A stretch of DNA of 64,000 nucleotides from Clostridia bacterium. Its GTDB lineage: Bacteria > Bacillota > Clostridia > Acetivibrionales > DSM-2933. The notes beneath the pieces are model-generated. The model did not search any database. It was not told the DNA's origin and saw nothing but the letters and a program-made list of their open reading frames with translations. Below, piece by piece: positions 40,699 through 50,246 of this stretch. A program made the translations under genes and the position numbers. The DNA is taken from contig JAOABQ010000077.1 of assembly GCA_026418275.1 (NCBI GenBank), positions 182,507 through 246,506 of the forward strand. The letters are read 5' to 3'. How positions within the stretch are numbered: position 1 is the stretch's first letter; every line of letters starts with the position of its first letter.

Positions 40699-43600
40699 TT
40701 ATGGTTTTTCCTCAGCTTCAGGGGCAGTTTTCACCAGGTAGTTTATGGTGGTGCTTCCCGAAACCTTGGCTTTAAATTGAATATTATTGATGACCCCCGA
40801 CCACAGCTCTCCGGGCGTAAGGATCTTGTCTACCGAAAATGTAATGATACTGGGTGTAAAGCTCTTAATTTCGATATTGGTTCCTTGGATTTTTCCTATA
40901 GACAGTTCCCTTTTGGGTGTTGCCAAACTCAAATCCATAACTTCCAGCACCCCTGGATTGTAGGTAACTGTTAACGTATATTTACTGAAATCGTCCAGTT
41001 CGGTTGCATTGAGCCTTAAGTTGATGGGCTTGTTCTTGGTACAGTTTGCAGGAATGGTGTTATTGATGGTATACCCGCTCCAACTGCTGACACCCACCGG
41101 ATTTCTTGTTCTGATACGGTATTTATGCTCCTTGCTGATGTCCACTTTTCTATGCAGGTAGGAAGTTTCGGTCCAGTTTTCTATGATTTCGCCTTGTGTC
41201 AATTTGCCATTTACATACAAGGCATCCACTTCTATATCATAGCCTATAGCCCCATCTTCCGAATCCCAACTGAGTACCGCAATGTTCCCTGAGCCTTTCA
41301 CCGTAATTTTATCCGGGGCTTTTGGGTTGTCAGGAAGTGTAGCAATACTCACCTGTTCGCTCCAATCCCCTTCAATCGCGGAATTTACAGCCCGTATCCG
41401 GTATATGTGCTGTGTATTGGGTTTTAACTCTATATCTACGTATTTCGTGTTCTTTCCGGCTCCAACCACAACACCATCCAGCTCAACTTCATATCCTTCC
41501 ACCAGGTTTAAAGTATCCCATACCAGAGTAACCTGGGTTTGTGAGGCCACAGCCGTCAGGTTGGATACCCTGACCGGCTTTACAGGCAGGGTCATTTTCC
41601 ATATTGGACCGCTCCACGCGCTCTCCCCGGAACTGTTTTTTGCTTTTACACTATAAGTATGTTTGGTGCCAGGAGTTAACCCGCTGTGAATATAAAACGT
41701 ATTCTTTACGTCGGGGACAGTCACATTGTCTACCAAAAGATCATAGCCTGCAGCATTGGGTACTGCATCCCATTTCACCGTAATCCCAGTTTCGGAGGGT
41801 TCCAAAATTACGACAGGTGTATCCAAAAGCTTTGTCTGTGCCGTGTATACTGCAGTCCAAACACTGGTACCCAAACTGTTTTTAGCCTGTACGCTGTAAC
41901 TATGGGTAGTAAGGGGTAATAGTCCCGTATGCTTGAAGGTTGTACTGCTCCCACTTTCCATCAGCTTTCCGTCAACCTGGATATTGTAGCTTTTTGCGTT
42001 CAATACAGGAGTCCATGTAACAATGACACTGTTATTGGAAGCACTTGCATTCATTCCTTCAGGTACTGTAGGTACTGTTTCCTGTGCCATGACGGTTGCC
42101 AAATTGCTCCAACTGCCCGCACCGCTTGTATTTCTCGCCCGTACCCTATATGTATGCATGGAATAGGGTACCAGGTTTTTATAAACATACTTGGTTTCCA
42201 GTCCTGTGCTTACAACCTTTCCATCCACTTCCACCTCATAGCAGGTAGCATTTGGGTCTGCGGTCCAGGTAACAATTACCGATGTGGCTGTTGTCACCGC
42301 ATTGACATTGGCAGGTGTATTGGGGGGTGCCATCAATGTGGATATGGAAGTCGCCCTCGGCCATTCTCCCGGTCCACCCACATTTAAAGCTCTAACCCTG
42401 AAATTATACTGAACATTTGGAGAAAGACCCGTATGGGTGTAGGTTGTGTCAAATACAATTTTTGAAGAATCCTCAACGACAACTCCATTCACCTCAATCT
42501 GATACGCTTCTGCTCCCGGCACTTTGTCCCATGTAAGGGTAACCGAGCTGCTGGTAGATGTGGCCTTGATATTTTGAGGTGCTTGGGGTACCTTTGGCAT
42601 GGTGGTTACCGATATGGAATCGCTTAATTCCGTCTCTATCAAATCACCGTTTCTGGCTTTCACCTTAAAAGTATGTACTTTTTCAGGCGTTAGCCCGGTA
42701 ACCGTGATCTTTTTATCGGTTAACACAATCCACTCCGGTACGGTTGAGAGTTCCCCTTGCGCATTCACATATTTTTTTCCGCACTGGATCTGCACCTCGG
42801 GAGTATAGAGATCTACCGATTCAAGCTTCACCAGTTGGGCATCCTTAAACCATGCAGAGCCGGTAGTGCCAGGGCTGTCCGCCCCTGCCGTCATAGAAAT
42901 CTTCATGAAGTTTGCATTGACGGGAACAGTAATGTTTTTCACGCTTATTACTTGATAATCCACCGAACTACACAGATCGGAGTCCATGGATGTTAAAAAC
43001 TCGGAACCGTTATAAAAATCCACATGAATTTTTGACTTAACCTTCTCCGTAGTCTTTGCCTGTACTTGGAACCCGTACACTTCCCCGGGTAGTACACTTA
43101 TTTGAGGCTGGTAACTCACCCCGGCAAAACCGGTATTTGCAGCAGCGTTGACATCGATCCTTCTTGCATTTCCTTCTACTGCATCCGTAATCCCTACGCC
43201 GGAGTCATCATATTTTATCCAGTTTTCTACGACGGTACTTCCGGAGCTCTTTAACAAGTTGCCGAGGGATCTTACTTTATTTACCCGGGCCTCTTTAAAG
43301 TATGCATAGCCGGTAACACCTTTCACTGAAGGAATAACATGATATGTAACTTTAGCCGATACCGCACCTTGGGGTACAACGCATTGTTTTAAGCTCAAGG
43401 TTTTATATTCCGTATTAAAAAACCTGTCGCTCCATTCCTTAAGAAGGCTTTTACCCAAAGCATCAAAATACTCAATGGATATCATTGTGATAATATCTTT
43501 GGTAGTTTTTCCTTCTACTTCAGGAACCAACTCATCTCCCGGAACCACAGGAATGGTCTGGGCAATTCTCACTCCGCTGCTTCTGTTAGCACCGGCAGAG

Positions 43601-46600
43601 GATGTAATGTTAATGGTCTGCAAATTATATTTAAGCGTTGGCGCATACTCGATTCCATCATCTTTGCTGTAAACCCAGACATCCGCCATACCGTTTATAT
43701 CGGTATCCTTATACATCGCAGAATTTTTGATGATGTTATCATATGTATTGATTTTTACGACACTTACATCCTTAAACCAAGCGGTGCCGGTGTTACCCTT
43801 TACAATAGGATCAAGCACCAGCAATACATATGCCCTTGTTGCATTTGCGGGAACAATGATTTTTTTCAAGCTTAAGGTTTTAAAGGTTGCATTATAAAAA
43901 CCGTCAGTTTTATAGCTTGTTACATAACCATCCGGTCCGGAATAATCCAAATATAGCCGCATACCCATCCCTTTGGTGGTTCTGCCCTGGGCTTGGATAT
44001 AAAGTTCATCTCCTGGATTAACAACAATTGTTTGGGTAAGATAAGCCCATTTGCCACTATTTTCTTTAACATTAATGGAGGAAGTCATGTCAATTCTTTG
44101 AACACCTTTATCCAGACTAGCTTTTGCAACAATACCCGTATGTTTTGCTAAAGCCCATCCATCCGCAACCCCGTCATTATTACTGTCTACATTTAAAGCA
44201 CCGTTATTTATTTGATGTATATAAGGCTTATCCAAAGCCAAGCTTACTGTATCCGAATTAAAATCCGTCAGTGACAAAACCGTTTTCTTAGCTTTTGTAA
44301 ATATACTTTTTGTAACGGTAGTAATTTTACCATCCTTATCCTTCGCCTGAAACTCCACTGTGTACTTCGTATTAGGCATAAGCTTAACAGACGGTATATA
44401 AAGTTCCTGGATATTACCACCGATTTTTACTTTACTGGATGAGGGTTCCTGGTACATAAACAGCGGATGGGTAAAGTTCCTTTGATATGCACAAACCTGC
44501 GGGTAAGCTGCACCGGTTTTACTGTTGGTCAGGCTCTTTACATCTCCCCATTGTCCTGCGGTATAAGCAACCTCCATGATCTGGTTGTATCCCGATATAT
44601 TGTTCATAGTACAGAGAACATACAAATTATTGTTCTTGTCATAGGTAATATTGGGATAATACCCTGGAGACTTGGTAATAGAAACCGGGCTTGTCCAGCT
44701 TTGTCCCCCATCTTCAGACTTACTGTATAGAATGCTTATTGGTGTCACACTTTCTACCAGTCTCCCTACCCAAACCAAATGCATGATGCCATTGTCATCC
44801 ATAATTCCGGACGTATAGGGCTGAATGAATTCATTCCGCTGGAAGATTATCTTCTCTGCATCCCAACCGGTTCCGTTCCATGCTCTGGACACCAGAGATA
44901 TCTTAGAGTAGCTTTCATTCTTTTCGTAAACAACTAGCGGATTTCCATTGTTTTTAAAAAGAATACGGATTGTATCAATGGTTAAAACATTTCCATTGTA
45001 ATAAAAGACTTGGCTTGGCTCTGACCATCCTTCACCGCCGTTTACTGATTTTGCGTAGAACAATTCATTAATCGATGATGAACCGTAATAATATCTTTTA
45101 TTCCATGCTGTATGAACAGAATCGTCTTTGCCTACAGCAATGGTTACGGATTGGATATAATAGCTTGTGCTCTTGGTATCGTAGATCACTTTGTCATAGG
45201 CTTTATTTCCGTTTTGGTCAAATTTCACTAGTTTTACAACCGTATTTCCTGGAGAACCTTCCGGACAGTAAACCATATAAATGTTATCCTTACTGTCCTT
45301 TGCCAAAGCATTATAGCCCTGTCCGGTATAAACTGCATCCAAAAGCGGCACCCACGTTCTTCCGTTGTCGGTGGATTTATAAACCTTTCCATCATTTCTC
45401 ACACAGGCTATCAAACTTCCGTTATTCAACATAATAAGCCTTTGACCGGGACTGCCTGAAAGAGAATAATTCTGCTCCACAACTGTTCCGTCTATGTTTA
45501 CTACCCCGTAATCGGACCAACCGCTGTCCGCCACCTGTGTATTGTCATAAGCGTTTCTAAGGATATAGCGGTAGGGGTTGGCAACCAGCCCTGTAAACCC
45601 GTCGGATGCAATACCTGCACAGTACACACTGTCTTCAACCGAGGTAAGCTCCAAATCTTCTATAATGGGCATTCTATTGATTAAAATCTCTACACTTTTT
45701 TGTACAATATTCAACCCGTCGGTAATTTCAATCCTTAATTGATGTTTACCATCGGTTAATTTTCTTATATCCAGCGCATCCAAAAAAAGCCTTTGTACGC
45801 TGGCTGTATTACCTATTACTTTCGTTGACCTGGGTTCTATTTCCTTATCAATATAATATTTGCAGGTCAAAGTTGCCCCATATAACTGTTGAACTGAAAT
45901 CTCCGGTCGTAGGGATGTCACTGCTGAAGTTTCTTCAACCGCTTGCTGGTCTACAGGTGTATGCACCAGCAGGCTTGGAGGTGCGTTATATGTAAAATCC
46001 GGGATATAATCGGGTACGCTTCCCGGATAGGTACTGTTATTCCCTAGCTGCCTATATGAACTGCTTCCCCAGCTTTTAATTTTGCCGTCCGACATTAATG
46101 CCATGGAAAATGAATCCCCTGCTACAACCTGCCGGACATTATCACTCATAATAACCGTAGGCTTATCTGCTTTGGAAATACCGGGAATCCCCAACTGGCT
46201 GCTGCCGTTGTTTCCGCAGCCATACGCTGTACCGTTTTCACTAACCGCCAAAATAGTAGACGTCCCGGCACTTAATTGCTTTATTTTACAATCAAAGAGC
46301 ATCTTTGAAAGGGCCATAAATATTGAGGGAGTAGAATTTCCAATCCCCAAAACTCCGTCAGCATTATACCCACAGGAATATACATCTCCGTTATCTTTCA
46401 GGAAAAAGCTAGCATACATACTGCTTGCAATTTGTTTTACTCCGGTTAAATCCTTAATCCATTTGGGCTCAGTGACCTGGCCAGAATATCCAAGAGCCAA
46501 TTCTCCATTGCTGTTACGCCCCCATGCATAGACTGTCCCGTCTCTTTTGATGGCAAAGGATGAAAAACCGCCCGCTGAGATATACTTAACCCCTGTAAGG

Positions 46601-47178
46601 TCTTTTACCTGAACCGGATTATCATAGGCTTGAACAGTGCCAACACCCAACTCACCCGAATAATTATATCCCCAAGCATAGACCGTACCGTCCCTTTTCA
46701 ACGCCAGTACATGATAATATCCTACTGCTACTTGAACAATATCTGAGACTGATACCTGAGTCGGACTTGAATAATATCCTCCGGCTTTTATGCCAATCTG
46801 CCCATAGCTGTTATCTCCCCAGACAAATACTCTCCCATCATTCATTAAAGCAACGGACGTGCCATACCCTGCTCCTAGTTGTTTAATCCCTGACAAGTTT
46901 CCTATCTTTCTTATGCTTTCACTTTGATTTAAATAACCGATTCCCAACTGTCCCTGTTCATTCCGACCCCATGCATAGGCAGAGCCGTCCTTGCTTACCG
47001 CCACAGCATGATATGCTCCGGCAGCTACCTGCATTGGCTCTGCCGCCGGGTCGTATATCCCGAAATCCAACGCATATACGGTTCCACCGGATATAAAGCC
47101 CGCTGCCAGATTGACTCCAAGTAAACTGACAAGAATCATGCATAAAATTAAAATTCTTGTTAACCTCCTAAAAAACAT
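40699..47178 (-). CDS. Giant secreted RCC1 / sialidase-like / FN3 protein with cohesin-like tail
   Basis: The 2159-aa product starts after AAAGGAGG. A signal peptide (1-34) is followed by RCC1 propeller repeats (about 45-395, for example YHAVAVSKDGSAYAWGRNEQ). An Ig-like stretch and BNR/sialidase-like sequence follow (about 500-950, for example LYSKSEDGGQSWTSPVSITK). Three related carbohydrate-binding-like modules of about 150 aa span about 980-1455 (DGVADGW, then FKTLSLKKIIVP, then GTAWFKDVSV). An array of about seven FN3 domains covers about 1465-2035. The last 115 residues resemble a cohesin fold (YTLTVTYNPGVLEVMDL, then GVINNIQFKAKVSGSTTI). No catalytic residues are evident. The stop overlaps the next start (TAATG), so this protein and the subtilisin-RHS protein are made together. 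Confidence 0.87.
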   Translation of the reverse strand: MFFRRLTRILILCMILVSLLGVNLAAGFISGGTVYALDFGIYDPAAEPMQVAAGAYHAVAVSKDGSAYAWGRNEQGQLGIGYLNQSESIRKIGNLSGIKQLGAGYGTSVALMNDGRVFVWGDNSYGQIGIKAGGYYSSPTQVSVSDIVQVAVGYYHVLALKRDGTVYAWGYNYSGELGVGTVQAYDNPVQVKDLTGVKYISAGGFSSFAIKRDGTVYAWGRNSNGELALGYSGQVTEPKWIKDLTGVKQIASSMYASFFLKDNGDVYSCGYNADGVLGIGNSTPSIFMALSKMLFDCKIKQLSAGTSTILAVSENGTAYGCGNNGSSQLGIPGISKADKPTVIMSDNVRQVVAGDSFSMALMSDGKIKSWGSSSYRQLGNNSTYPGSVPDYIPDFTYNAPPSLLVHTPVDQQAVEETSAVTSLRPEISVQQLYGATLTCKYYIDKEIEPRSTKVIGNTASVQRLFLDALDIRKLTDGKHQLRIEITDGLNIVQKSVEILINRMPIIEDLELTSVEDSVYCAGIASDGFTGLVANPYRYILRNAYDNTQVADSGWSDYGVVNIDGTVVEQNYSLSGSPGQRLIMLNNGSLIACVRNDGKVYKSTDNGRTWVPLLDAVYTGQGYNALAKDSKDNIYMVYCPEGSPGNTVVKLVKFDQNGNKAYDKVIYDTKSTSYYIQSVTIAVGKDDSVHTAWNKRYYYGSSSINELFYAKSVNGGEGWSEPSQVFYYNGNVLTIDTIRILFKNNGNPLVVYEKNESYSKISLVSRAWNGTGWDAEKIIFQRNEFIQPYTSGIMDDNGIMHLVWVGRLVESVTPISILYSKSEDGGQSWTSPVSITKSPGYYPNITYDKNNNLYVLCTMNNISGYNQIMEVAYTAGQWGDVKSLTNSKTGAAYPQVCAYQRNFTHPLFMYQEPSSSKVKIGGNIQELYIPSVKLMPNTKYTVEFQAKDKDGKITTVTKSIFTKAKKTVLSLTDFNSDTVSLALDKPYIHQINNGALNVDSNNDGVADGWALAKHTGIVAKASLDKGVQRIDMTSSINVKENSGKWAYLTQTIVVNPGDELYIQAQGRTTKGMGMRLYLDYSGPDGYVTSYKTDGFYNATFKTLSLKKIIVPANATRAYVLLVLDPIVKGNTGTAWFKDVSVVKINTYDNIIKNSAMYKDTDINGMADVWVYSKDDGIEYAPTLKYNLQTINITSSAGANRSSGVRIAQTIPVVPGDELVPEVEGKTTKDIITMISIEYFDALGKSLLKEWSDRFFNTEYKTLSLKQCVVPQGAVSAKVTYHVIPSVKGVTGYAYFKEARVNKVRSLGNLLKSSGSTVVENWIKYDDSGVGITDAVEGNARRIDVNAAANTGFAGVSYQPQISVLPGEVYGFQVQAKTTEKVKSKIHVDFYNGSEFLTSMDSDLCSSVDYQVISVKNITVPVNANFMKISMTAGADSPGTTGSAWFKDAQLVKLESVDLYTPEVQIQCGKKYVNAQGELSTVPEWIVLTDKKITVTGLTPEKVHTFKVKARNGDLIETELSDSISVTTMPKVPQAPQNIKATSTSSSVTLTWDKVPGAEAYQIEVNGVVVEDSSKIVFDTTYTHTGLSPNVQYNFRVRALNVGGPGEWPRATSISTLMAPPNTPANVNAVTTATSVIVTWTADPNATCYEVEVDGKVVSTGLETKYVYKNLVPYSMHTYRVRARNTSGAGSWSNLATVMAQETVPTVPEGMNASASNNSVIVTWTPVLNAKSYNIQVDGKLMESGSSTTFKHTGLLPLTTHSYSVQAKNSLGTSVWTAVYTAQTKLLDTPVVILEPSETGITVKWDAVPNAAGYDLLVDNVTVPDVKNTFYIHSGLTPGTKHTYSVKAKNSSGESAWSGPIWKMTLPVKPVRVSNLTAVASQTQVTLVWDTLNLVEGYEVELDGVVVGAGKNTKYVDIELKPNTQHIYRIRAVNSAIEGDWSEQVSIATLPDNPKAPDKITVKGSGNIAVLSWDSEDGAIGYDIEVDALYVNGKLTQGEIIENWTETSYLHRKVDISKEHKYRIRTRNPVGVSSWSGYTINNTIPANCTKNKPINLRLNATELDDFSKYTLTVTYNPGVLEVMDLSLATPKRELSIGKIQGTNIEIKSFTPSIITFSVDKILTPGELWSGVINNIQFKAKVSGSTTINYLVKTAPEAEEKP

Positions 47179-47908
47179 TCAATTTCCTCCTTTTAATCCT
47201 AAATGTTTAAATAAAAAAGCGTGTTAAAATATCACCTCCGATCAACTAAGGTCTTATGAAAAAGTAATATTTTATATAAATTTAGTTTTCATTAAGAAAC
47301 ATGAAGATGTCCATTAAATGATCTGTCAACTTTAAGCAGTGTAATTTTTTGCCTGATTTTATCCCCAACAGTTTCCAATAATCACTTTTTACACTATCAC
47401 AAAGCATATTTTGATTCAATATACCAGGGTCACCACTTTGTGCAGACGAAAGTCACCATTTTTTGTCCCTGACACTCGGATATGATTACCAAAGTCATCT
47501 TTGAATAGACAAAAGTCATATATTCCCGCAGCGATGGCTTATCATCCATATTTACTCTATGGTATGCACTCGCCCCACAAGCCAGGTTTATTCAGTAAAA
47601 AAACATTTGCATAGAAACTTTAGAACATGTTAATCCGCGCGAGGAAATTAGAATCCACTGTATGAAGCGAAGTGAGTTTGGATTTGCCGAGCTGAATTTA
47701 CATGCTCTTAAGACTTGATGCATCATCGTTCTTGGAACCGAATCAACCTGGTTACAAAAGATTAATATGGCGAATTGATAGATTTTGTAATTTCACCGTT
47801 GGAGAAAACAGAGTATTATGGTAAATTATTAATAGGATGTTTAATATGAGACATACACTCTATCGTTATCATTAGGGGGATTTATGGATGGGGTAGGAGG
47901 AGATCATC
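47179..47908. other. 730-bp intergenic region between divergent genes
   Basis: The stretch holds the upstream region of the giant RCC1 gene, MITE-like copy B (47582-47751), and a short segment (about 47425-47520) with imperfect repeats of the form AGACGAAAGTCACCATT / AGACAAAAGTCATATATT that recalls insertion-sequence ends. No gene is supportable. Confidence 0.5.
47582..47751. repeat. MITE-like palindromic element, copy B (about 170 bp)
   Basis: The sequence from CAGGTTTATT to AATCAACCTGG aligns along its whole length with the reverse complement of 12841-13008, including the shared internal blocks CATGTTAATCCG, GAGTTTGGATTTGCC, GAGCTGAATTTACA and GTTCTTGGAACC. Its terminal repeats are less perfect than those of copy A, so this copy looks older. 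Confidence 0.75.
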
Positions 47909-48796
47909 ATGAAACGAATACTCATAACCGGCGGCAGCGGTTTTATCGGTAAAGCTTTCTTACAAACCTTTGCACACCAGTTTGAAACCCATATAAGCTG
48001 CCATTCAAAGCACATTTTCACAGAAGGGATTTACGCTCACAAGCTGGATATCCGGAACGAGAACGCAGTAAACACCCTTTTATCCAAGATAAAGCCCCAT
48101 TACGTCCTACATATGGCTGCCATGTCAAATTTCAATGAATGTGCGCTCAATCCTACATCTGCATGGGAAACCAATGTACAAGGTACAAAAAATATTGCCA
48201 TGGCCTCTCAGCATTGTAAAGCCAGATTGGTTTACATATCTACAGACCTGGTTTTTAAAGGAGACCGGGAAAATTCCCGTGAGCATGATATGCCTCTACC
48301 CCAGTCGGTCTATGGTAAAACCAAACTGGAAGGCGAAAGGGCTGTAGAAAATATTTGCTCGGACTACTTAATTGCACGTATTGCAAACGTTTTCGGGAAG
48401 GGCTGGGAGGGAAAAAAAACTTTTACAGATGGGATCATTGAGGAATTGAAAAAACAAAAGGAGGTTAGTTTATTCCAGGATGAATACCGTACCCCCATCT
48501 ATGCCAAAAACTTATGTGAACTCCTATATGAAGTTACGTTAAGTCAAGTTCAGGGAGTTCTTCACTTAGGCGGGCCCGAGCGTCTTAGCCGGTATGAGCT
48601 GGGCTTGAAACTTGCACAGTGTTTTGGGTTTGATCCTACGCTTATTATCCCGGTAAGTGTAAAGGATTTTAAATTTAGTGATCCCCGTCCCTTGGATTGT
48701 TCCCTCGACAGCAGTAAGGCTGCCGGACTTTTAAAAACTCCCTTTCACAGCATAGACCGTTGCCTGCATATGTTAAGGAACGAATATGGAGCTTAA
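47909..48796 (+). CDS. RmlD-like extended SDR (NAD(P)-dependent sugar reductase/epimerase family)
   Basis: The 295-aa protein has the Rossmann motif TGGSGFIG at 7-14, HMAAMSNFNEC, the conserved STDLVFKGD segment and the catalytic YGKTK with Tyr and Lys. Length and motifs fit dTDP-4-dehydrorhamnose reductase-like enzymes (RmlD_sub_bind). No rhamnose genes lie nearby, so the sugar substrate is unknown. AGGAGGAG lies 7 nt before the ATG. The gene stands alone and converges on the sensor-kinase pair with a 31-bp gap and no obvious terminator. Confidence 0.85.
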   Translation: MKRILITGGSGFIGKAFLQTFAHQFETHISCHSKHIFTEGIYAHKLDIRNENAVNTLLSKIKPHYVLHMAAMSNFNECALNPTSAWETNVQGTKNIAMASQHCKARLVYISTDLVFKGDRENSREHDMPLPQSVYGKTKLEGERAVENICSDYLIARIANVFGKGWEGKKTFTDGIIEELKKQKEVSLFQDEYRTPIYAKNLCELLYEVTLSQVQGVLHLGGPERLSRYELGLKLAQCFGFDPTLIIPVSVKDFKFSDPRPLDCSLDSSKAAGLLKTPFHSIDRCLHMLRNEYGA

Positions 48797-48827
48797 GCTT
48801 TCATTTTCTGCATTTCCAAAAAACTCC

Positions 48828-50243
48828 TTATGAGGAAAGTCCGTACCGTTTTCCTATCGTCAGCGCCCGCTTGGCAGGAAAGCTTAAGAGTACGGTAGTC
48901 CCTATATCTTCCTGGCTTTGAATTTCAATATAGCCATAGTGCTTTTTCATTATTTTATAGCAGTATGAAAGACCCAAACCAAAGTTTTTGGTTCCTCTTT
49001 TAGTAGTAAAGAAGGGTTTCATAACATGGGACAAATTTTCTTTAGAAATTCCTTTTCCGTTATCTTTTACAGTAATAGTAAACTCATCTTTAAAAAACCC
49101 GGTTTCCAAATAGATGGTTCCATCGGCTTGAAGGGCTTCTATCGCGTTTTTCAGGACATTGATCAAAACCTCTTTCATATGCACCCGGTCACATAAAAGC
49201 GAAAGATCCTCCGAGGTGTTTTGCCGAACTTTCACTCCCTTACTCTCCAAAAACTGTCCAACCATTTGCAGTGCTTCCTGAATAATCTCTCCTAAAGGGT
49301 GATACTCCTCGGTAATTGTCACATCCCCTACTTTTTCATCCATACTGTCTACCATATCCAAAAGGTGTTTGGTGGAATTCTCAACAATTTTAATATTCTC
49401 CCCAATAGCAAGCCTATCCTTCTCCTGTTTCCCCATCTCCCTTTGTATGTTTTTCATGCATATATCCATTTTCATAATTTCATTTTTCAGTGTATGGTTA
49501 AGAAGTATTGTGCTGGAATTTACCGCATCGATGGTGCTGTCAATCCTAGCGGTTTCCATTTTAAACCGAATCCCCATTAACCCATATTTTGCCGCGAAGA
49601 ACATGAATACAATGAACTGCGCCCCTAAAAGCCAATTGACTCTCCAGGCTTCTTTGATTCCCAGTATGGGCGTAACAAAGGTATCAAAAACGCCTACCGT
49701 GGCGAAAGGTACCACAACAATGGCCATTCCGCGTCTTTGCTTTCTTAGCTTGATATTTTTTTCTCTTACAGCGGATACAATCATAATCACATTGCAAGCG
49801 ATCACATAGGGAATAGACCATGTACAAAGGGAAATATGAAATTTGACAATTTCCTGTTCGGTTGTAAAAAAGTATTTATAGGTAGGATAAGCGGCTATAT
49901 TAATTAGAATAGGAATAAAAAGGATAAGCGGCACCCACCTTTCCAGTTTTCCCTTGACATATTCCGAATAACTCAGTGCATAATTCAGCAAAGTATAGGG
50001 TATTCCGTAGAAAGCAGTAGCATTCATGATCATTTGAATTACATACAGGATGGTATGGGTGGAATCACTTATATCCATCGTTCTCTCAAGATAAGGTATG
50101 ATATTTTCCTCCCAAATTACCGATAAAGCCCCCATCCCGCTTACAAATGACGCCGCACTTCCCCATCTGGCAGCTCTTGATCTGGGGTTATTGATAATCA
50201 GCACTAAAGAAAGTAAGAAAAAAGAAATTCCACAGATAATCAA
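48828..50243 (-). CDS. Multi-TM sensor histidine kinase (downstream paralogue, intact His)
   Basis: The 471-aa protein starts at TTG 50243 with AGGAGG 9 nt upstream, 3 bp after the preceding stop. About seven membrane segments fill residues 1-222. A dimerisation helix carries H250 in LLNHTLKNEI, the likely phospho-acceptor. The ATPase domain spans about 330-455, with LINVLKNAIEAL (N box), DNGKGIS, and FGLGLSYCYKIMKKH. No response regulator is adjacent, so the partner is elsewhere. Orphan multi-TM kinases of this general build feed sporulation or stress phosphorelays in Firmicutes; that link is inference. It is a tandem duplicate of the kinase at 50247. Confidence 0.85.
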   Translation of the reverse strand: MIICGISFFLLSLVLIINNPRSRAARWGSAASFVSGMGALSVIWEENIIPYLERTMDISDSTHTILYVIQMIMNATAFYGIPYTLLNYALSYSEYVKGKLERWVPLILFIPILINIAAYPTYKYFFTTEQEIVKFHISLCTWSIPYVIACNVIMIVSAVREKNIKLRKQRRGMAIVVVPFATVGVFDTFVTPILGIKEAWRVNWLLGAQFIVFMFFAAKYGLMGIRFKMETARIDSTIDAVNSSTILLNHTLKNEIMKMDICMKNIQREMGKQEKDRLAIGENIKIVENSTKHLLDMVDSMDEKVGDVTITEEYHPLGEIIQEALQMVGQFLESKGVKVRQNTSEDLSLLCDRVHMKEVLINVLKNAIEALQADGTIYLETGFFKDEFTITVKDNGKGISKENLSHVMKPFFTTKRGTKNFGLGLSYCYKIMKKHYGYIEIQSQEDIGTTVLLSFPAKRALTIGKRYGLSS

Positions 50244-50246
50244 ACT

